Origin: Flavobacterium phragmitis
GTDB taxonomy: Bacteria; Bacteroidota; Bacteroidia; Flavobacteriales; Flavobacteriaceae
NCBI RefSeq assembly: GCF_900112575.1
Contig: NZ_FOMH01000005.1
Coordinates: 62,001-126,000 of the forward strand
Direction of reading: 5' to 3'
DNA: 64,000 bases
Below are positions 1 through 10,708 of this stretch, one piece after another. Position numbers and translations under genes: made by a program. The notes beneath the pieces are model-generated. The model was not told where the DNA came from. It did no database searches and saw only the letters and a program-made list of their open reading frames with translations. Numbering within the stretch: position 1 is the stretch's first letter; each line of letters opens with the position of its first letter.

Positions 1-3000
1 CAACTAATGATATTCGTCATTTTTATGATGGCTTGGGTAGAAATCAACATTTTAAACTAAAAACAAAGTTAGATGGTCCGCTGAATAATATGACACTTAC
101 AAGGTTAAGATTAAGTGATACGCACGGATCCAAAATCAACGGAACAATCAACTTTAGAAATCTTTTAGGCAGTAAAACCCAGAAATTTTCTATGGACGGA
201 AAGTTTGATAAACTGCTTTCTAGTTACGACGATTTAGTAATGTTGCTTCCAGGAGTTTTAGGAAAGAGACTTCCTGTAGAAATGAAAAGAATCGGAAAAT
301 TTAATATTGTTGGAAAAGCAAAAGTTTCGACTACAGATTTAGAAACCGATTTTAAAATTGGAACAGATGTAGGAAATGGTCAAGTAGATCTTCATATGAA
401 CAATATGGATTTTATTGATAAAGCTTCTTATTCTGGAAATATTATCCTGAATGGTTTTGATATTGGAGCGGTTTTAAATCGAAAAGATCTTGGAAAAACA
501 ACTTTGAATTTGGATGTTGATGGAGTTGGTTTTACCGAAAAATACTTAAATACCATTATTAAAGGTGATATTTCAAAACTAGATTACAACAAATACACCT
601 ATAATAATATAGTACTGAATGGAAACTTTAAACTTCCATATTACAAAGGACAAATTACGGTAAGCGATCCGAACTTAAACCTAAGTTTTGATGGTTTGCT
701 GGATTTAAGTAAAAAAGAAAATCGTTATGATTTTCATATCAACGTAGAAAATTCAGATTTAAGAAAACTCAAATTTGTAAGTGATTCTATTTCTCATTTT
801 AAAGGAGATGTAGTGGTTCAGGTTACAGGAAATTCTATAGAAAACCTTCAAGGAAATATATTCCTGAAAGATGCTGAGTATCAAAATCCTAAAGCCAGTT
901 ATGTTTTTGATGACGTAACGGTAAGTTCTAATTTTGATGCAGATCGATTAAGAACCATCACGATTAGTTCGAATGATGTGGTTGATGGAAAGATTGTCGG
1001 GAAATTCAGATTTGATCAGTTGGATAAGCTGGTCATGAACTCTGTTGGAAGTTTATATACCAATTATAAACCTTATAAAGTTAGAAAAGGCCAATTTTTA
1101 CGATTCAATTTCCGTGTTTATGATAAAGTAGTCGAAATGCTTTATCCTGAAATTAATATCGATTCTTCTACAACAGTAAGAGGGAAAATTGATTCTGATT
1201 TACAAGAGTTTAAATTTCGCTTCAATTCTCAAAAAATTACGGCAGCCAAAAATACTTTTGATAATATCCGAATTAATATTGATAATAAAAATGCACTTTA
1301 CAATGCTTATATCGAATTAGATAGCATTAAAACTCCTTATTATAAGATTCGTGATTTTAATTTAATTAATGTCACAGCAAAAGATACGTTGTTTGTGCGT
1401 TCTGAGTTTAAAGGAGGAAATGAAGGAGAAGACTATTTTAATCTGGATTTGTATCACACTATTGACAAAAACAAAAATAATATCGTCGGGATTAAAAAAT
1501 CCGAGATGAAGTTTAAAGACTATATCTGGTATTTAAACGAAGAAGCTGCAAACGATAATCAGATTGTTTTTGATCAATATTTTAAAAACTTTACGATTGA
1601 TAATGTCATTTTATCTCATGAAAACCAGAAAATTGATTTAAATGGAGTAATCAAAGGAAAGGATTATAAAGATCTCGTACTGAATTTTGAAGATGTCGAC
1701 ATTAACAAAATTACCCCCGTCAATTCGAAGTTTGTTTTTGATGGTAATTTAAATGGAAGTGTTAATTATAAGCAGAATAAAAATGTTTACCAGCCAACAG
1801 CTTCCATAAAAATTGATCATTTGGTGATGAATAAGACAGAATTAGGTACACTTAATTTTGATATTTCGGGAGATGAAAGTTTTAGGAAATTTACAGTCAA
1901 CTCGTCGATACAAAATGGTTTTACAGAATCGTTTAGAGCGAGTGGGAATTTTGCCATAGAAAATAAAGAAACTATTGTAGATATGAGTTTAAAACTCGAA
2001 GGATTTAATCTTGCTACTTTGGGAACTATTGGAGGTGATGTCTTATCCAATATCCGTGGTTCGGTTTCTGGAAATGCTGCAGTGGTTGGAAATCTGAAAA
2101 AACCAGAAATAAACGGACGTTTGTATGTTGAAAAAGCAGGAATGACAATTCCTTATTTAAATACGGATTATGAATTAAGTGATCGAACGGTAATTGATTT
2201 AACTAATGAAAAATTCTTATTTAGAAATAATCAGCTGACGGATACTAAATATGGTACAAAAGGTTTACTGAATGGAAGTATTGAACATAATAATTTCGGA
2301 GACTGGAAATTGGATTTAAATATCACATCTAAGCGACTCGTGGCTTTAGATACAAAAGATAGTGATGATGCAGCATATTTTGGTACGGCTTTTATTAATG
2401 GTTCGGCAAGTATAAGAGGTCCTGTAGAAAGTTTGTTTATTAAAGTAGAAGCGAAATCGGAAAAAGGTACTGAAGTCAAAATACCAATTAATAATGCACA
2501 AAGTGTAGGAGAGAGCAGTTGGATTCATTTTGTGACGCCGAAAGAAAAATACAATCTCGCCAATGGAATTGTGGAGAGAACAAGAAATTATAATGGTCTG
2601 GAATTAGAATTTGATTTCGATATTACACCAGATGCCGAAGTAGAAGTTATTTTAGATCGAAATTCGGGTCACGGAATGAAAGGAAAAGGATACGGATCGC
2701 TTTTGTTTAAAATCAATACTCTGGGTAAATTTAATATGTGGGGAGATTTCCAAGCATACGAAGGAACTTATAATTTCAAATACGGCGGACTTATCGATAA
2801 GAAATTTGCTGTAAAAAAAGGCGGTTCTATTATTTGGGAAGGAAACCCTATGCGTGCTCAGTTGAATTTAGAAGCGGTTTATAAAACGCAGGCCAATCCA
2901 GCCGTGCTTTTAGATAATACCTCTTCCTTTAATAAAAAAGTGCCGGTAGAGGTAGTTATTGGATTAAGAGGAGATTTAGCAAGTCCGGAACCTAATTTTG

Positions 3001-3776
3001 ATATTCAATTTCCATCGGTAAGTAATGTATTGAAATCAGAAATTCAATATAAGTTAGACGATAAAGATATTCGCCAGACACAAGCTTTGTATTTGTTATC
3101 GACAGGTTCTTTTATGAGTACAGACGGATTTAGTCAAGGCGATTTTTCTGGAACTTTGACAGAAACCGCGTCAAGTTTGTTTGGAAGTCTGATAAAATCA
3201 GATAACGATAAAGTAAATATCGATTTGAATTATATTGCGGCAGATAGAAGAATGGGGCAGGAAGTTGATGGTCAGTTTGTGGCTAATATTTCTTCGCAGG
3301 TTAATGAAAGAATTACAATTAATGGTAAACTTGGAGTTCCGGTAGGAGGAGTAAACGAATCGGCAATTGTTGGAGATATCGAAATTTTGTATCGTGTAAA
3401 TGAAGACGGGACAATGAATCTTCGTTTGTTTAATAAAGAAAATGATATCAATTACATAGGACAGGGAATCGGTTATACACAAGGTGTCGGTATTTCTTAT
3501 GAAGTAGATTTTGATACGTTTAGCGAATTGGTGAATAAACTATTTAAAAGCCATAAAATCGAAAAAGCGGGAAAAAGTCCGTCAGACGATCTTCAAGATT
3601 CTTATCTCCCTGATTATATGAGTTTCTCAAATAAAAAGGAATCTGACAAAAACAAAAAGAAGGCGGAAAAAGAGCAAGAGAAAAAGAAAAAAGAAGAAGA
3701 GAAGGAAAAAGAAAAGAAAAAACAACAGGAACCTCACAATAATCAAGGCGTGATTCCGGACGATAACGATTATTAA
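1..3776 (+). CDS. tamB: TamB-like translocation/assembly module protein (DUF490), 5' partial
   Basis: The gene is cut by the window edge: the frame is open from base 3 with no stop before it, so the TTG at 33 is not a real start. About 1257 codons are visible. The protein is beta-rich and repetitive, as in the AsmA/TamB bridge proteins that span the periplasm and help build the outer membrane. The conserved C-terminal TamB region is seen at roughly 880-1180 of the visible part (motifs GSLLFKINTLGKFNMWGDF, YEGTYNFKYGG, ALYLLSTGSF). The last 50 residues are a Lys/Glu-rich tail. An intrinsic terminator follows 25 bases after the stop. The family call is strong; the partner (a BamA/TamA protein) is not in view. 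Confidence 0.88.
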   Translation, partial: TNDIRHFYDGLGRNQHFKLKTKLDGPLNNMTLTRLRLSDTHGSKINGTINFRNLLGSKTQKFSMDGKFDKLLSSYDDLVMLLPGVLGKRLPVEMKRIGKFNIVGKAKVSTTDLETDFKIGTDVGNGQVDLHMNNMDFIDKASYSGNIILNGFDIGAVLNRKDLGKTTLNLDVDGVGFTEKYLNTIIKGDISKLDYNKYTYNNIVLNGNFKLPYYKGQITVSDPNLNLSFDGLLDLSKKENRYDFHINVENSDLRKLKFVSDSISHFKGDVVVQVTGNSIENLQGNIFLKDAEYQNPKASYVFDDVTVSSNFDADRLRTITISSNDVVDGKIVGKFRFDQLDKLVMNSVGSLYTNYKPYKVRKGQFLRFNFRVYDKVVEMLYPEINIDSSTTVRGKIDSDLQEFKFRFNSQKITAAKNTFDNIRINIDNKNALYNAYIELDSIKTPYYKIRDFNLINVTAKDTLFVRSEFKGGNEGEDYFNLDLYHTIDKNKNNIVGIKKSEMKFKDYIWYLNEEAANDNQIVFDQYFKNFTIDNVILSHENQKIDLNGVIKGKDYKDLVLNFEDVDINKITPVNSKFVFDGNLNGSVNYKQNKNVYQPTASIKIDHLVMNKTELGTLNFDISGDESFRKFTVNSSIQNGFTESFRASGNFAIENKETIVDMSLKLEGFNLATLGTIGGDVLSNIRGSVSGNAAVVGNLKKPEINGRLYVEKAGMTIPYLNTDYELSDRTVIDLTNEKFLFRNNQLTDTKYGTKGLLNGSIEHNNFGDWKLDLNITSKRLVALDTKDSDDAAYFGTAFINGSASIRGPVESLFIKVEAKSEKGTEVKIPINNAQSVGESSWIHFVTPKEKYNLANGIVERTRNYNGLELEFDFDITPDAEVEVILDRNSGHGMKGKGYGSLLFKINTLGKFNMWGDFQAYEGTYNFKYGGLIDKKFAVKKGGSIIWEGNPMRAQLNLEAVYKTQANPAVLLDNTSSFNKKVPVEVVIGLRGDLASPEPNFDIQFPSVSNVLKSEIQYKLDDKDIRQTQALYLLSTGSFMSTDGFSQGDFSGTLTETASSLFGSLIKSDNDKVNIDLNYIAADRRMGQEVDGQFVANISSQVNERITINGKLGVPVGGVNESAIVGDIEILYRVNEDGTMNLRLFNKENDINYIGQGIGYTQGVGISYEVDFDTFSELVNKLFKSHKIEKAGKSPSDDLQDSYLPDYMSFSNKKESDKNKKKAEKEQEKKKKEEEKEKEKKKQQEPHNNQGVIPDDNDY

Positions 3777-3801
3777 CACTTTGTTAAAAATAAGCATTTA
3801 T

Positions 3802-3831
3802 AAAACCATTATTCTCATAATGGTTTTTTTT
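3802..3831 (+). terminator. Intrinsic terminator after tamB
   Basis: An 11-bp perfect stem (AAAACCATTAT at 3802-3812 with ATAATGGTTTT at 3817-3827), a 4-base loop and a run of T follow the tamB stop. Confidence 0.85.
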
Positions 3832-4088
3832 GTGCTAAATTTAGAGGCTCTAAAAGAGAATTTTTTAAGTGAGAAAGAAAATTCGATTTTTATAACACTT
3901 CATTTGGGTATTGTTAATTTTGATGATTTAATTAAAAAAAAGGCCTTTTATTATTTTAAATGAAATTTTTGCCATCAAAAAACTTATTAACGAAAACGTT
4001 TGAATTTAACATATTTTATTAATTTATAATAAACATAACGAGAATACTGGTGAATGTTTGCTAATTTTACAACTTTAATACTTAAATA
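3832..4088 (+). promoter_or_regulatory. Gap with pfkA promoter; -7 box candidate at 4062-4069
   Basis: This AT-rich stretch holds no gene. TAATTTTAC at 4062 is close to the Bacteroidota -7 element and would start transcription about 14 bases before pfkA. No good TTTG -33 element is seen. The rest shows no repeat or structure. Confidence 0.4.
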
Positions 4089-5075
4089 ATGTCAAAAACA
4101 ATAAAAAAAGTAGGTGTTCTTACCTCAGGAGGAGACTCACCAGGAATGAATGCTGCAATACGATCAGTTGTTCGAACATGTGCTTATCATAATATAGAAT
4201 GCGTAGGGATTTATAGAGGGTATCAAGGAATGATCGAAGGCGATTTTAAAGAAATGGGTCCTCGAAGCGTTAATAATATTGTAAATAAAGGAGGGACGAT
4301 TTTAAAATCGGCTCGTTCTGTTGATTTTAGAACACCGGAAGGTAGAAAAAAAGCCCACGAAAACCTTTTAAAAGCTGGAATTGATGCTTTGGTTGTAATT
4401 GGTGGAGACGGAAGTTTTACTGGAGGTTTAATCTTCAACTCTGAATACAATTTTCCTGTAATCGGAATTCCTGGTACAATCGATAATGATATTTATGGTA
4501 CAAGTTTTACACTTGGTTATGATACTGCTTTAAATACTGTTGTTGACTGTATTGATAAAATTAGAGATACTGCAAGTTCACATAACCGTTTATTCTTCGT
4601 AGAGGTTATGGGTAGAGATGCAGGTCACATTGCACTTAATGCCGGAATCGGTGCGGGTGCTGAAGAAATTCTTATTCCTGAAGAGGATCTTGGTTTAGAT
4701 CGTCTTTTAGATTCACTACAAAAAAGTAAAGCTTCAGGAAAATCATCTAGTATTGTGGTTATTGCAGAAGGAGATAAAATTGGTAAAAACGTATTCGAAT
4801 TAAAAGATTATGTTGAAGCTAATTTACCGGAGTACGATGTTAGAGTATCTGTTTTAGGTCACATGCAGCGTGGTGGTTCACCATCTTGTTTTGACCGTGT
4901 TTTAGCAAGCCGTCTAGGTGTAAAAGCTGTTGAATCATTATTGGAAGGGAAATCAAATTACATGGTTGGTCTTAAAGAAGATAAAGTGATTTTAACGCCA
5001 CTTGAACAAGCTATTAAAGGAAAATCAGAAATTGATAGAGAATTATTAAGAGTGTCTGACATTATGTCGACATAA
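4089..5075 (+). CDS. pfkA: ATP-dependent 6-phosphofructokinase
   Basis: The enzyme phosphorylates fructose-6-phosphate to fructose-1,6-bisphosphate in the cytosol. At 328 residues it has the usual length of bacterial PfkA. The glycine-rich nucleotide loop (LTSGGDSPGMN, 11-21), GGDGS at 105-109, PGTIDND with the catalytic Asp at about 132, MGRDAGHIAL and LGHMQRGGSPS are all present. The Gly after GGD (GGDGS rather than GGDDS) points to ATP and not pyrophosphate as donor. It lies 93 bp upstream of gapA in the same direction, so the two may share a transcript. The ATG start is the first residue of the conserved N-terminal strand. Confidence 0.97.
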   Translation: MSKTIKKVGVLTSGGDSPGMNAAIRSVVRTCAYHNIECVGIYRGYQGMIEGDFKEMGPRSVNNIVNKGGTILKSARSVDFRTPEGRKKAHENLLKAGIDALVVIGGDGSFTGGLIFNSEYNFPVIGIPGTIDNDIYGTSFTLGYDTALNTVVDCIDKIRDTASSHNRLFFVEVMGRDAGHIALNAGIGAGAEEILIPEEDLGLDRLLDSLQKSKASGKSSSIVVIAEGDKIGKNVFELKDYVEANLPEYDVRVSVLGHMQRGGSPSCFDRVLASRLGVKAVESLLEGKSNYMVGLKEDKVILTPLEQAIKGKSEIDRELLRVSDIMST

Positions 5076-5144
5076 ACCATATAAAAAGTTTAAAATAGAG
5101 AGAAGTTTATTGTGAGGAAATTAGACTTTGAAATAGTGTAATAA

Positions 5145-6173
<1,029 letters not shown>

Positions 6174-6189
6174 TAATATATATTTTTGC

Positions 6190-6224
6190 AAAATCCCGTT
6201 ATGTAAGTAACGGGATTTTCTTAT
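6190..6224 (+). terminator. Intrinsic terminator after gapA
   Basis: A 12-bp perfect stem (AAAATCCCGTTA at 6190-6201 with TAACGGGATTTT at 6208-6219) and a short T-rich tail. Confidence 0.85.
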
Positions 6225-6303
6225 TTTGTTACCTCTATGATTAATGTAGAAATTACACTTTTAAATTAAGAATGGAGAAACCTAATCCAAAAAACTAAAA
6301 GAA

Positions 6304-7155
6304 ATGAAATTAATAGTTGACAGTGGATCTACTAAAGCCGATTGGATTGCAATTGATGATAATGGAAAAGTATTATTCACAACACAAACTTTAGGATTAA
6401 ATCCTGAAATTCTTGACGGACCGGAAATTGTTTCGAGATTAAACGACCGTTTTGATATTTTACAAAACAAAAAAAACGCATCACATTTGTTCTTTTATGG
6501 CGCAGGATGTGGAACAGACAGAATGAAAGAATATTTGAAACAAGTCTTTCAAGAGTATTTCTCTAACGCTATTGTTGATGTTCAAGAAGATACTTATGCT
6601 GCTGTTTATGCAACAACTCCAAAAGGGCAGGAAGCGATTGTTTCTATTTTAGGAACGGGATCTAACTGCAGTTACTTTGATGGAAAAGTATTGCACCAAA
6701 AAGTACAGTCATTGGGATATATAGTTATGGATGACTGCAGCGGAAACGTTTTTGGTAAAGAATTAATTAGAAAATACTATTTTAATAAAATGCCTAAAGA
6801 ATTGGCTGTTGAGCTTGAGAAAGAGTACGACGTTGATCCAGATTTTATTAAAAATAAATTATATAAAGAGCCAAATCCAAATGCTTATTTAGCAACTTAC
6901 GCTAAGTTTTTAATTAAGCATAAAGACACAGAGTTCTGCAGAAAAATTATCTTCAAAGGAATGAAATCTTTCGTTAAGAATTACATCAAACAATTCGACA
7001 ACTGTAAAGAAGTTCCAGTACATTTTGTAGGTTCTATTGCTTTCTATTTGAAAGATGAATTACAAGAGACTTTTGATAAATATGAACTTCAATTAGGTAA
7101 TGTTCTAAGAAGACCTATTGATGGATTAATTGCTTACCATGTCGCTAATCAATAG
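6304..7155 (+). CDS. BadF/BadG-type ATPase, probable N-acetylglucosamine kinase
   Basis: A 283-residue protein of the ASKHA fold. The phosphate-1 loop is MKLIVDSGSTKADW at the N terminus and the second is ILGTGSNCSYFDG near residue 117. Bacteroidota members of this family are usually annotated as N-acetylglucosamine kinase-like. That would fit the chitin locus 27 kb downstream, which has no kinase of its own; this link is inference. The stop is followed within 10 bases by mgsA, so both are probably cotranscribed. BadF proteins that activate radical dehydratases are an alternative, but those are longer or carry an Fe-S motif not seen here. Confidence 0.75.
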   Translation: MKLIVDSGSTKADWIAIDDNGKVLFTTQTLGLNPEILDGPEIVSRLNDRFDILQNKKNASHLFFYGAGCGTDRMKEYLKQVFQEYFSNAIVDVQEDTYAAVYATTPKGQEAIVSILGTGSNCSYFDGKVLHQKVQSLGYIVMDDCSGNVFGKELIRKYYFNKMPKELAVELEKEYDVDPDFIKNKLYKEPNPNAYLATYAKFLIKHKDTEFCRKIIFKGMKSFVKNYIKQFDNCKEVPVHFVGSIAFYLKDELQETFDKYELQLGNVLRRPIDGLIAYHVANQ

Positions 7156-7165
7156 TTCTGGTTTT

Positions 7166-7540
7166 ATGGAAATTGCCATTATCGCTCATGATGGAAAAAA
7201 GGCTGATTTAATTGATTTCTTAATCAAAAATGAAGCGATTTTACACAATGAAAAAATAAGGCTGATTGGTACAGGAACCACAGGAGGAAAAGCGGAAGCA
7301 GCAGGTTTTAAAACTCAAAGAATGCTTTCAGGACCTCTTGGAGGTGATGCGCAGATTGCAGGAAGAGTGGCGGAAGGAATTACACAAATGGTTTTCTTTT
7401 TTAAAGATCCTTTGTCAAGCCATCCGCACGAAGCAGATATTAATATGTTGATCCGTGTTTGCGATGTACATAATGTGCCGCTGGCAACTAATGAAGCAAC
7501 GGCACAATTATTATTAGATGCTATTGCACAGCAATTATAG
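7166..7540 (+). CDS. mgsA: Methylglyoxal synthase
   Basis: The protein matches MgsA over its length: IAIIAHDGKKADL, GTGTTGGKAEAAG, MLSGPLGGDAQIAG and FFFKDPLSSHPHEADI cover the phosphate-binding and catalytic Asp motifs. The enzyme turns dihydroxyacetone phosphate into methylglyoxal, a bypass when phosphate is short or sugar phosphates build up. I chose the ATG at 7166 (MEIAIIAHDG, 124 residues) because it begins the conserved core; an in-frame ATG at 7139 would overlap the kinase gene. It sits in a cluster with pfkA and gapA. Its last 20 bases overlap the end of ridA on the other strand. Confidence 0.93.
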   Translation: MEIAIIAHDGKKADLIDFLIKNEAILHNEKIRLIGTGTTGGKAEAAGFKTQRMLSGPLGGDAQIAGRVAEGITQMVFFFKDPLSSHPHEADINMLIRVCDVHNVPLATNEATAQLLLDAIAQQL

Positions 7541-7901
7541 AGATCTCAACATTTACATTTTTTGGCAAACAAGCCACTTGAACCGTTTCACGAGCTGGAG
7601 CGGTTTTTTCGTTAAAATAAGATCCGTAAACCGTATTGATGGCGCCGAAGTTATTCATGTCCATAATGAAAATAGTTGACTTCACAACGTTCTCAAAAGT
7701 CATGTCTGCAGCTTCAAGGATAGCGGCAATGTTTTTCATAACTTGGTTGGTTTCGTCGTTGATGTTGTCTGTAACCAATTCTCCTGACTCAGGATTGATT
7801 GCAATTTGCCCAGAAGCATAAAGCGTGTTTCCAGATAAAACCGCTTGATTATAAGGTCCAATTGGTGCCGGAGCCTTATCTGTAAAAATGATTTTTTTCA
7901 T
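7521..7901 (-). CDS. ridA: RidA family reactive intermediate/imine deaminase
   Basis: A 126-residue protein of the YjgF/YER057c/UK114 family. It hydrolyses 2-aminoacrylate and related enamines made by PLP enzymes. The motifs PIGPYNQAV, SGQIAINPESGELV and PARETVQVACLP (with the substrate-binding Arg) are present and the length is typical. The gene ends inside the end of mgsA (20 bp overlap, convergent). The lptD-like gene lies upstream on the same strand, 28 bp away, so it may be read from that transcript. Confidence 0.95.
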   Translation of the reverse strand: MKKIIFTDKAPAPIGPYNQAVLSGNTLYASGQIAINPESGELVTDNINDETNQVMKNIAAILEAADMTFENVVKSTIFIMDMNNFGAINTVYGSYFNEKTAPARETVQVACLPKNVNVEISIIAVQ

Positions 7902-7929
7902 AATGAAAGTATTTTGGTTCGAGAGTAGC

Positions 7930-10575
7930 TTATCGGTTAGAAACGCTTCGTTTGTTCCATTTAATATCGCTAAGCATACCAGATTTAATTCCGATAAAGA
8001 AATTCCAGTTTGAATTTGTTCCCATTGGCTGCCAGTTAAATGCCATTCTCCAGCTTAATAAGTCTCTTTCAAAACGAAATTGAGTAAAGGTAACTCCTTT
8101 TTGTACAAAGTCATAACCGGTAGAAACACCACCTTTCCATTTTGGTGTAATATCAGTATTAATAGAAATCATCAAGGAGTTTCCAGAGATTTGATTCTGT
8201 CTTGTTGTATTAGAATAAGTCAATGAGTAGGCTAAAGTCATATCCCAAGGAATTTTTGAATTAAAAAATTCGGTTATAACATCGTCTTTTTCTGGTTCAT
8301 TTGCAAACTGACTATTTCTGCTGTCATTTAAATCGGTGTTCGTTCCGAATAAGTCGTCGCTTCGTCCTCCATTCCGCTGACTTTGGTTGTTTTTTTCTTT
8401 CCCGGTTCCTTTGTTCGAAAACGAATAGTTTACGGTTACATTGGCACTAGTTAATCTGAATAAACTTCCTCCATTATCAATATTAAACATATTGATTCTG
8501 TTGTTACCGCTGTCTAATGCATAAGGGTCTAAAGTTGCACCAAAGTTCATGTTCATTTTATTGTCAAAGAACTGAGTTCCACCACTAACTAAAATAGGTT
8601 GCCATGCTAAGGTTGTCTTGCCGTCAGCATTAAAATTATAACTAGTGCTAAAGTTTAAGTTGTTTAGCAGCATTATTTTTTTAGGTTCTGTTTTTGTGCT
8701 GTCTCTATCTCTAACTTTTGCTTCAAAAGTATTACTCAAAGCAAAACCGACGATGTTGGAGTTGTCTTTTCCAGGTGCTCCAAAAATACCATTTTCAAAT
8801 CGTGTATATTGATTAGTAATAGTTCCAGATGCATCTACTGCATAAGTGTCGTAATAACGCTCAAAACTCGGCGTGTATGCATAGGTAATACTTGGACGCA
8901 TGACGTGTCTGATGGATTGGATTTTTTTATCTTCTCCAAAATCAAACGTTCCATATATAGTAGTACCTAAATTCATGCTGAAATTGTAGGTTCTAAAAGA
9001 GTCAAAACCGTTTACTGTATTAGGTTCTACTTGTCCTGTAGAAGAGTCGTAGGCTTTTTTTATTGTTTTGTTAACCCATGTTTCCTGATAGGTAGTTGAA
9101 GCTCCGGCACTAAAGTATTTAAAAATCTTAAAGTTGGTGCTAAGCGGGATTGTATGCTGCATTCCTAATTGTGCATCTTGAAACATTTGTGGTTTAAAGA
9201 ATAAGGAATCTTTAGTCTTGAAATAGTTTTTACCACTTACGTTGTATTGTAAGTTGATGTTTTTAATTAACCCCTTTTTTACGCCATTTTTTCCAACAAA
9301 AGGATAAACACGGTCAATACTTCCTTGTAACGAAGGAAGAGTCATGATAATGTCTTCTGTCTGGGTATTTTGACTATGGGTTGCAGATAATGCAATACGA
9401 GAACCCGGAATTGTATTAAAGGTTTTATTGTAGTTGATAGAGGAACTTAAAGTATTGTTCAAATTTGATCCGATATTGGCTTGGTTAATAGATCGTTTAA
9501 AATACTTACTACTACCCATATTTACCGATGCAGAAAAGCTTGAATTTGGATTTGATTTAGAATCTTTAGAATGAGACCACTGAATGTTGTAAATATTTTG
9601 TTTAGAGTAATCTGGATAACCACGCTCACTACTGATTAGATTTTCAAAACGGATATTTACGTTACCGCGGTATTTGTATCTTGTGGCATACGCAGATTCA
9701 AAACGCATGGCATAACTTCCGTTTGTGTAATAATCTCCTAATACAGTTAAATCGTAATTATCGCTTAAGGCAAAGTAATAACCTCCATTTTGCAATGAAA
9801 ATCCTCTTGTATTCGAATCGTTGTAACTTGGAACAATAATACCAGAAACACTTTTTTCTTGACTTAAAGGGAAAAATCCATAAGGCAGTGCCAGCGGAGT
9901 AGGAACATCAGCAATAACCATTTGTGTTAAGCCGGTTACAATTTTTTTTCCGGGTACAAATTTTATCTTACTCGTTCGAAAGTAATATTCGGGATTGTCA
10001 ATATCAGTTGCAGTTGTAATACGAGCACCTTTCAGGTAGTAAACAGAATCGTTTTCCTTTTTAGTAATCGCTGCTTTAATATTTAATTCTCCTTGTGTTG
10101 TTCTCGAATTATAGATTAATGCTTTTTTGGTTTTGAAATTAAAACGAATCGAGTCAGGTTGAACTTCGTTTGAGCCTTGTTTGAAATTAGGAAATTGAGT
10201 TAGAACACCAGCTGAATCTTTTATTCTACCAGCATACACTTCATCTTTTTCGTAATTAAGGACAATTATACCAGATTTTAATTCAACATCTTTATAATAT
10301 AATTCTGCCTCGTTATATAGGGTGATTAATTTTTTTGTTTGATCAATTTTTGCATAATCTTTTGCTTTGTATCTCACTTTACCATCCAAAAAAGTCTTTT
10401 TGGGTCTTACCGTATCCAACTTTATGGTATCATTAAGCGCAGGTTTTTCTTTATCTGATTGTTTTACAGCAGGTAAGGGCTTTTTTTGGTTTTTTGTTTC
10501 TTGCGAATATAAATTACCACAACCTATAGTTAGGAAAAATGATATTAAAACGATATTAAATAAGTTTGTATGCAA
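7930..10575 (-). CDS. lptD: LptD-like outer-membrane LPS assembly protein
   Basis: A large outer-membrane barrel protein of the Bacteroidota LptD type. A signal segment (NIVLISFFLTIGCGNLYSQ) is followed by an OstA/LptA-like jelly-roll region (about 60-230) and a long beta-barrel ending in aromatic and polar strands. Its role is to insert lipopolysaccharide into the outer leaflet. The frame runs upstream to 10659, but a good promoter (10596-10627) lies inside that extension, so I place the start at the TTG at 10575, giving 881 residues just before the signal peptide. There is no ATG in this part. The divergent neighbour is the amidase gene. Confidence 0.82.
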   Translation of the reverse strand: MHTNLFNIVLISFFLTIGCGNLYSQETKNQKKPLPAVKQSDKEKPALNDTIKLDTVRPKKTFLDGKVRYKAKDYAKIDQTKKLITLYNEAELYYKDVELKSGIIVLNYEKDEVYAGRIKDSAGVLTQFPNFKQGSNEVQPDSIRFNFKTKKALIYNSRTTQGELNIKAAITKKENDSVYYLKGARITTATDIDNPEYYFRTSKIKFVPGKKIVTGLTQMVIADVPTPLALPYGFFPLSQEKSVSGIIVPSYNDSNTRGFSLQNGGYYFALSDNYDLTVLGDYYTNGSYAMRFESAYATRYKYRGNVNIRFENLISSERGYPDYSKQNIYNIQWSHSKDSKSNPNSSFSASVNMGSSKYFKRSINQANIGSNLNNTLSSSINYNKTFNTIPGSRIALSATHSQNTQTEDIIMTLPSLQGSIDRVYPFVGKNGVKKGLIKNINLQYNVSGKNYFKTKDSLFFKPQMFQDAQLGMQHTIPLSTNFKIFKYFSAGASTTYQETWVNKTIKKAYDSSTGQVEPNTVNGFDSFRTYNFSMNLGTTIYGTFDFGEDKKIQSIRHVMRPSITYAYTPSFERYYDTYAVDASGTITNQYTRFENGIFGAPGKDNSNIVGFALSNTFEAKVRDRDSTKTEPKKIMLLNNLNFSTSYNFNADGKTTLAWQPILVSGGTQFFDNKMNMNFGATLDPYALDSGNNRINMFNIDNGGSLFRLTSANVTVNYSFSNKGTGKEKNNQSQRNGGRSDDLFGTNTDLNDSRNSQFANEPEKDDVITEFFNSKIPWDMTLAYSLTYSNTTRQNQISGNSLMISINTDITPKWKGGVSTGYDFVQKGVTFTQFRFERDLLSWRMAFNWQPMGTNSNWNFFIGIKSGMLSDIKWNKRSVSNR

Positions 10576-10595
10576 AGGTTTAAATGCTATTTTTG

Positions 10596-10627
10596 TAAAA
10601 TTATGGCGTGTTTTTTGACATGTCAAA
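10596..10627 (-). promoter_or_regulatory. Bacteroidota-type promoter of the lptD-like gene
   Basis: Read on the minus strand, TTTG (10627-10624), 20 bp, and TAATTTTA (10603-10596) match the -33 and -7 elements. Transcription would begin near 10590, 15 bases before the TTG start. Confidence 0.6.
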
Positions 10628-10708
10628 CTTACATATAATTTTTTGGCAAAAATAATCAATTCTAAAAATTATAACAGCTGCATTTTATTAAAATTAACTT
10701 TTAGATTT

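Noticed and set aside
3781..3963. 60-residue frame after tamB
   Set aside because: It starts with TTG inside the terminator stem region, has low-complexity AT-driven sequence and no homology that I recognise.
7266..7451. 61-residue frame inside mgsA
   Set aside because: Out-of-frame shadow of a strongly conserved gene.
10576..10659. N-terminal extension of the lptD-like protein
   Set aside because: It contains the gene's own promoter and runs against the divergent amidase leader.
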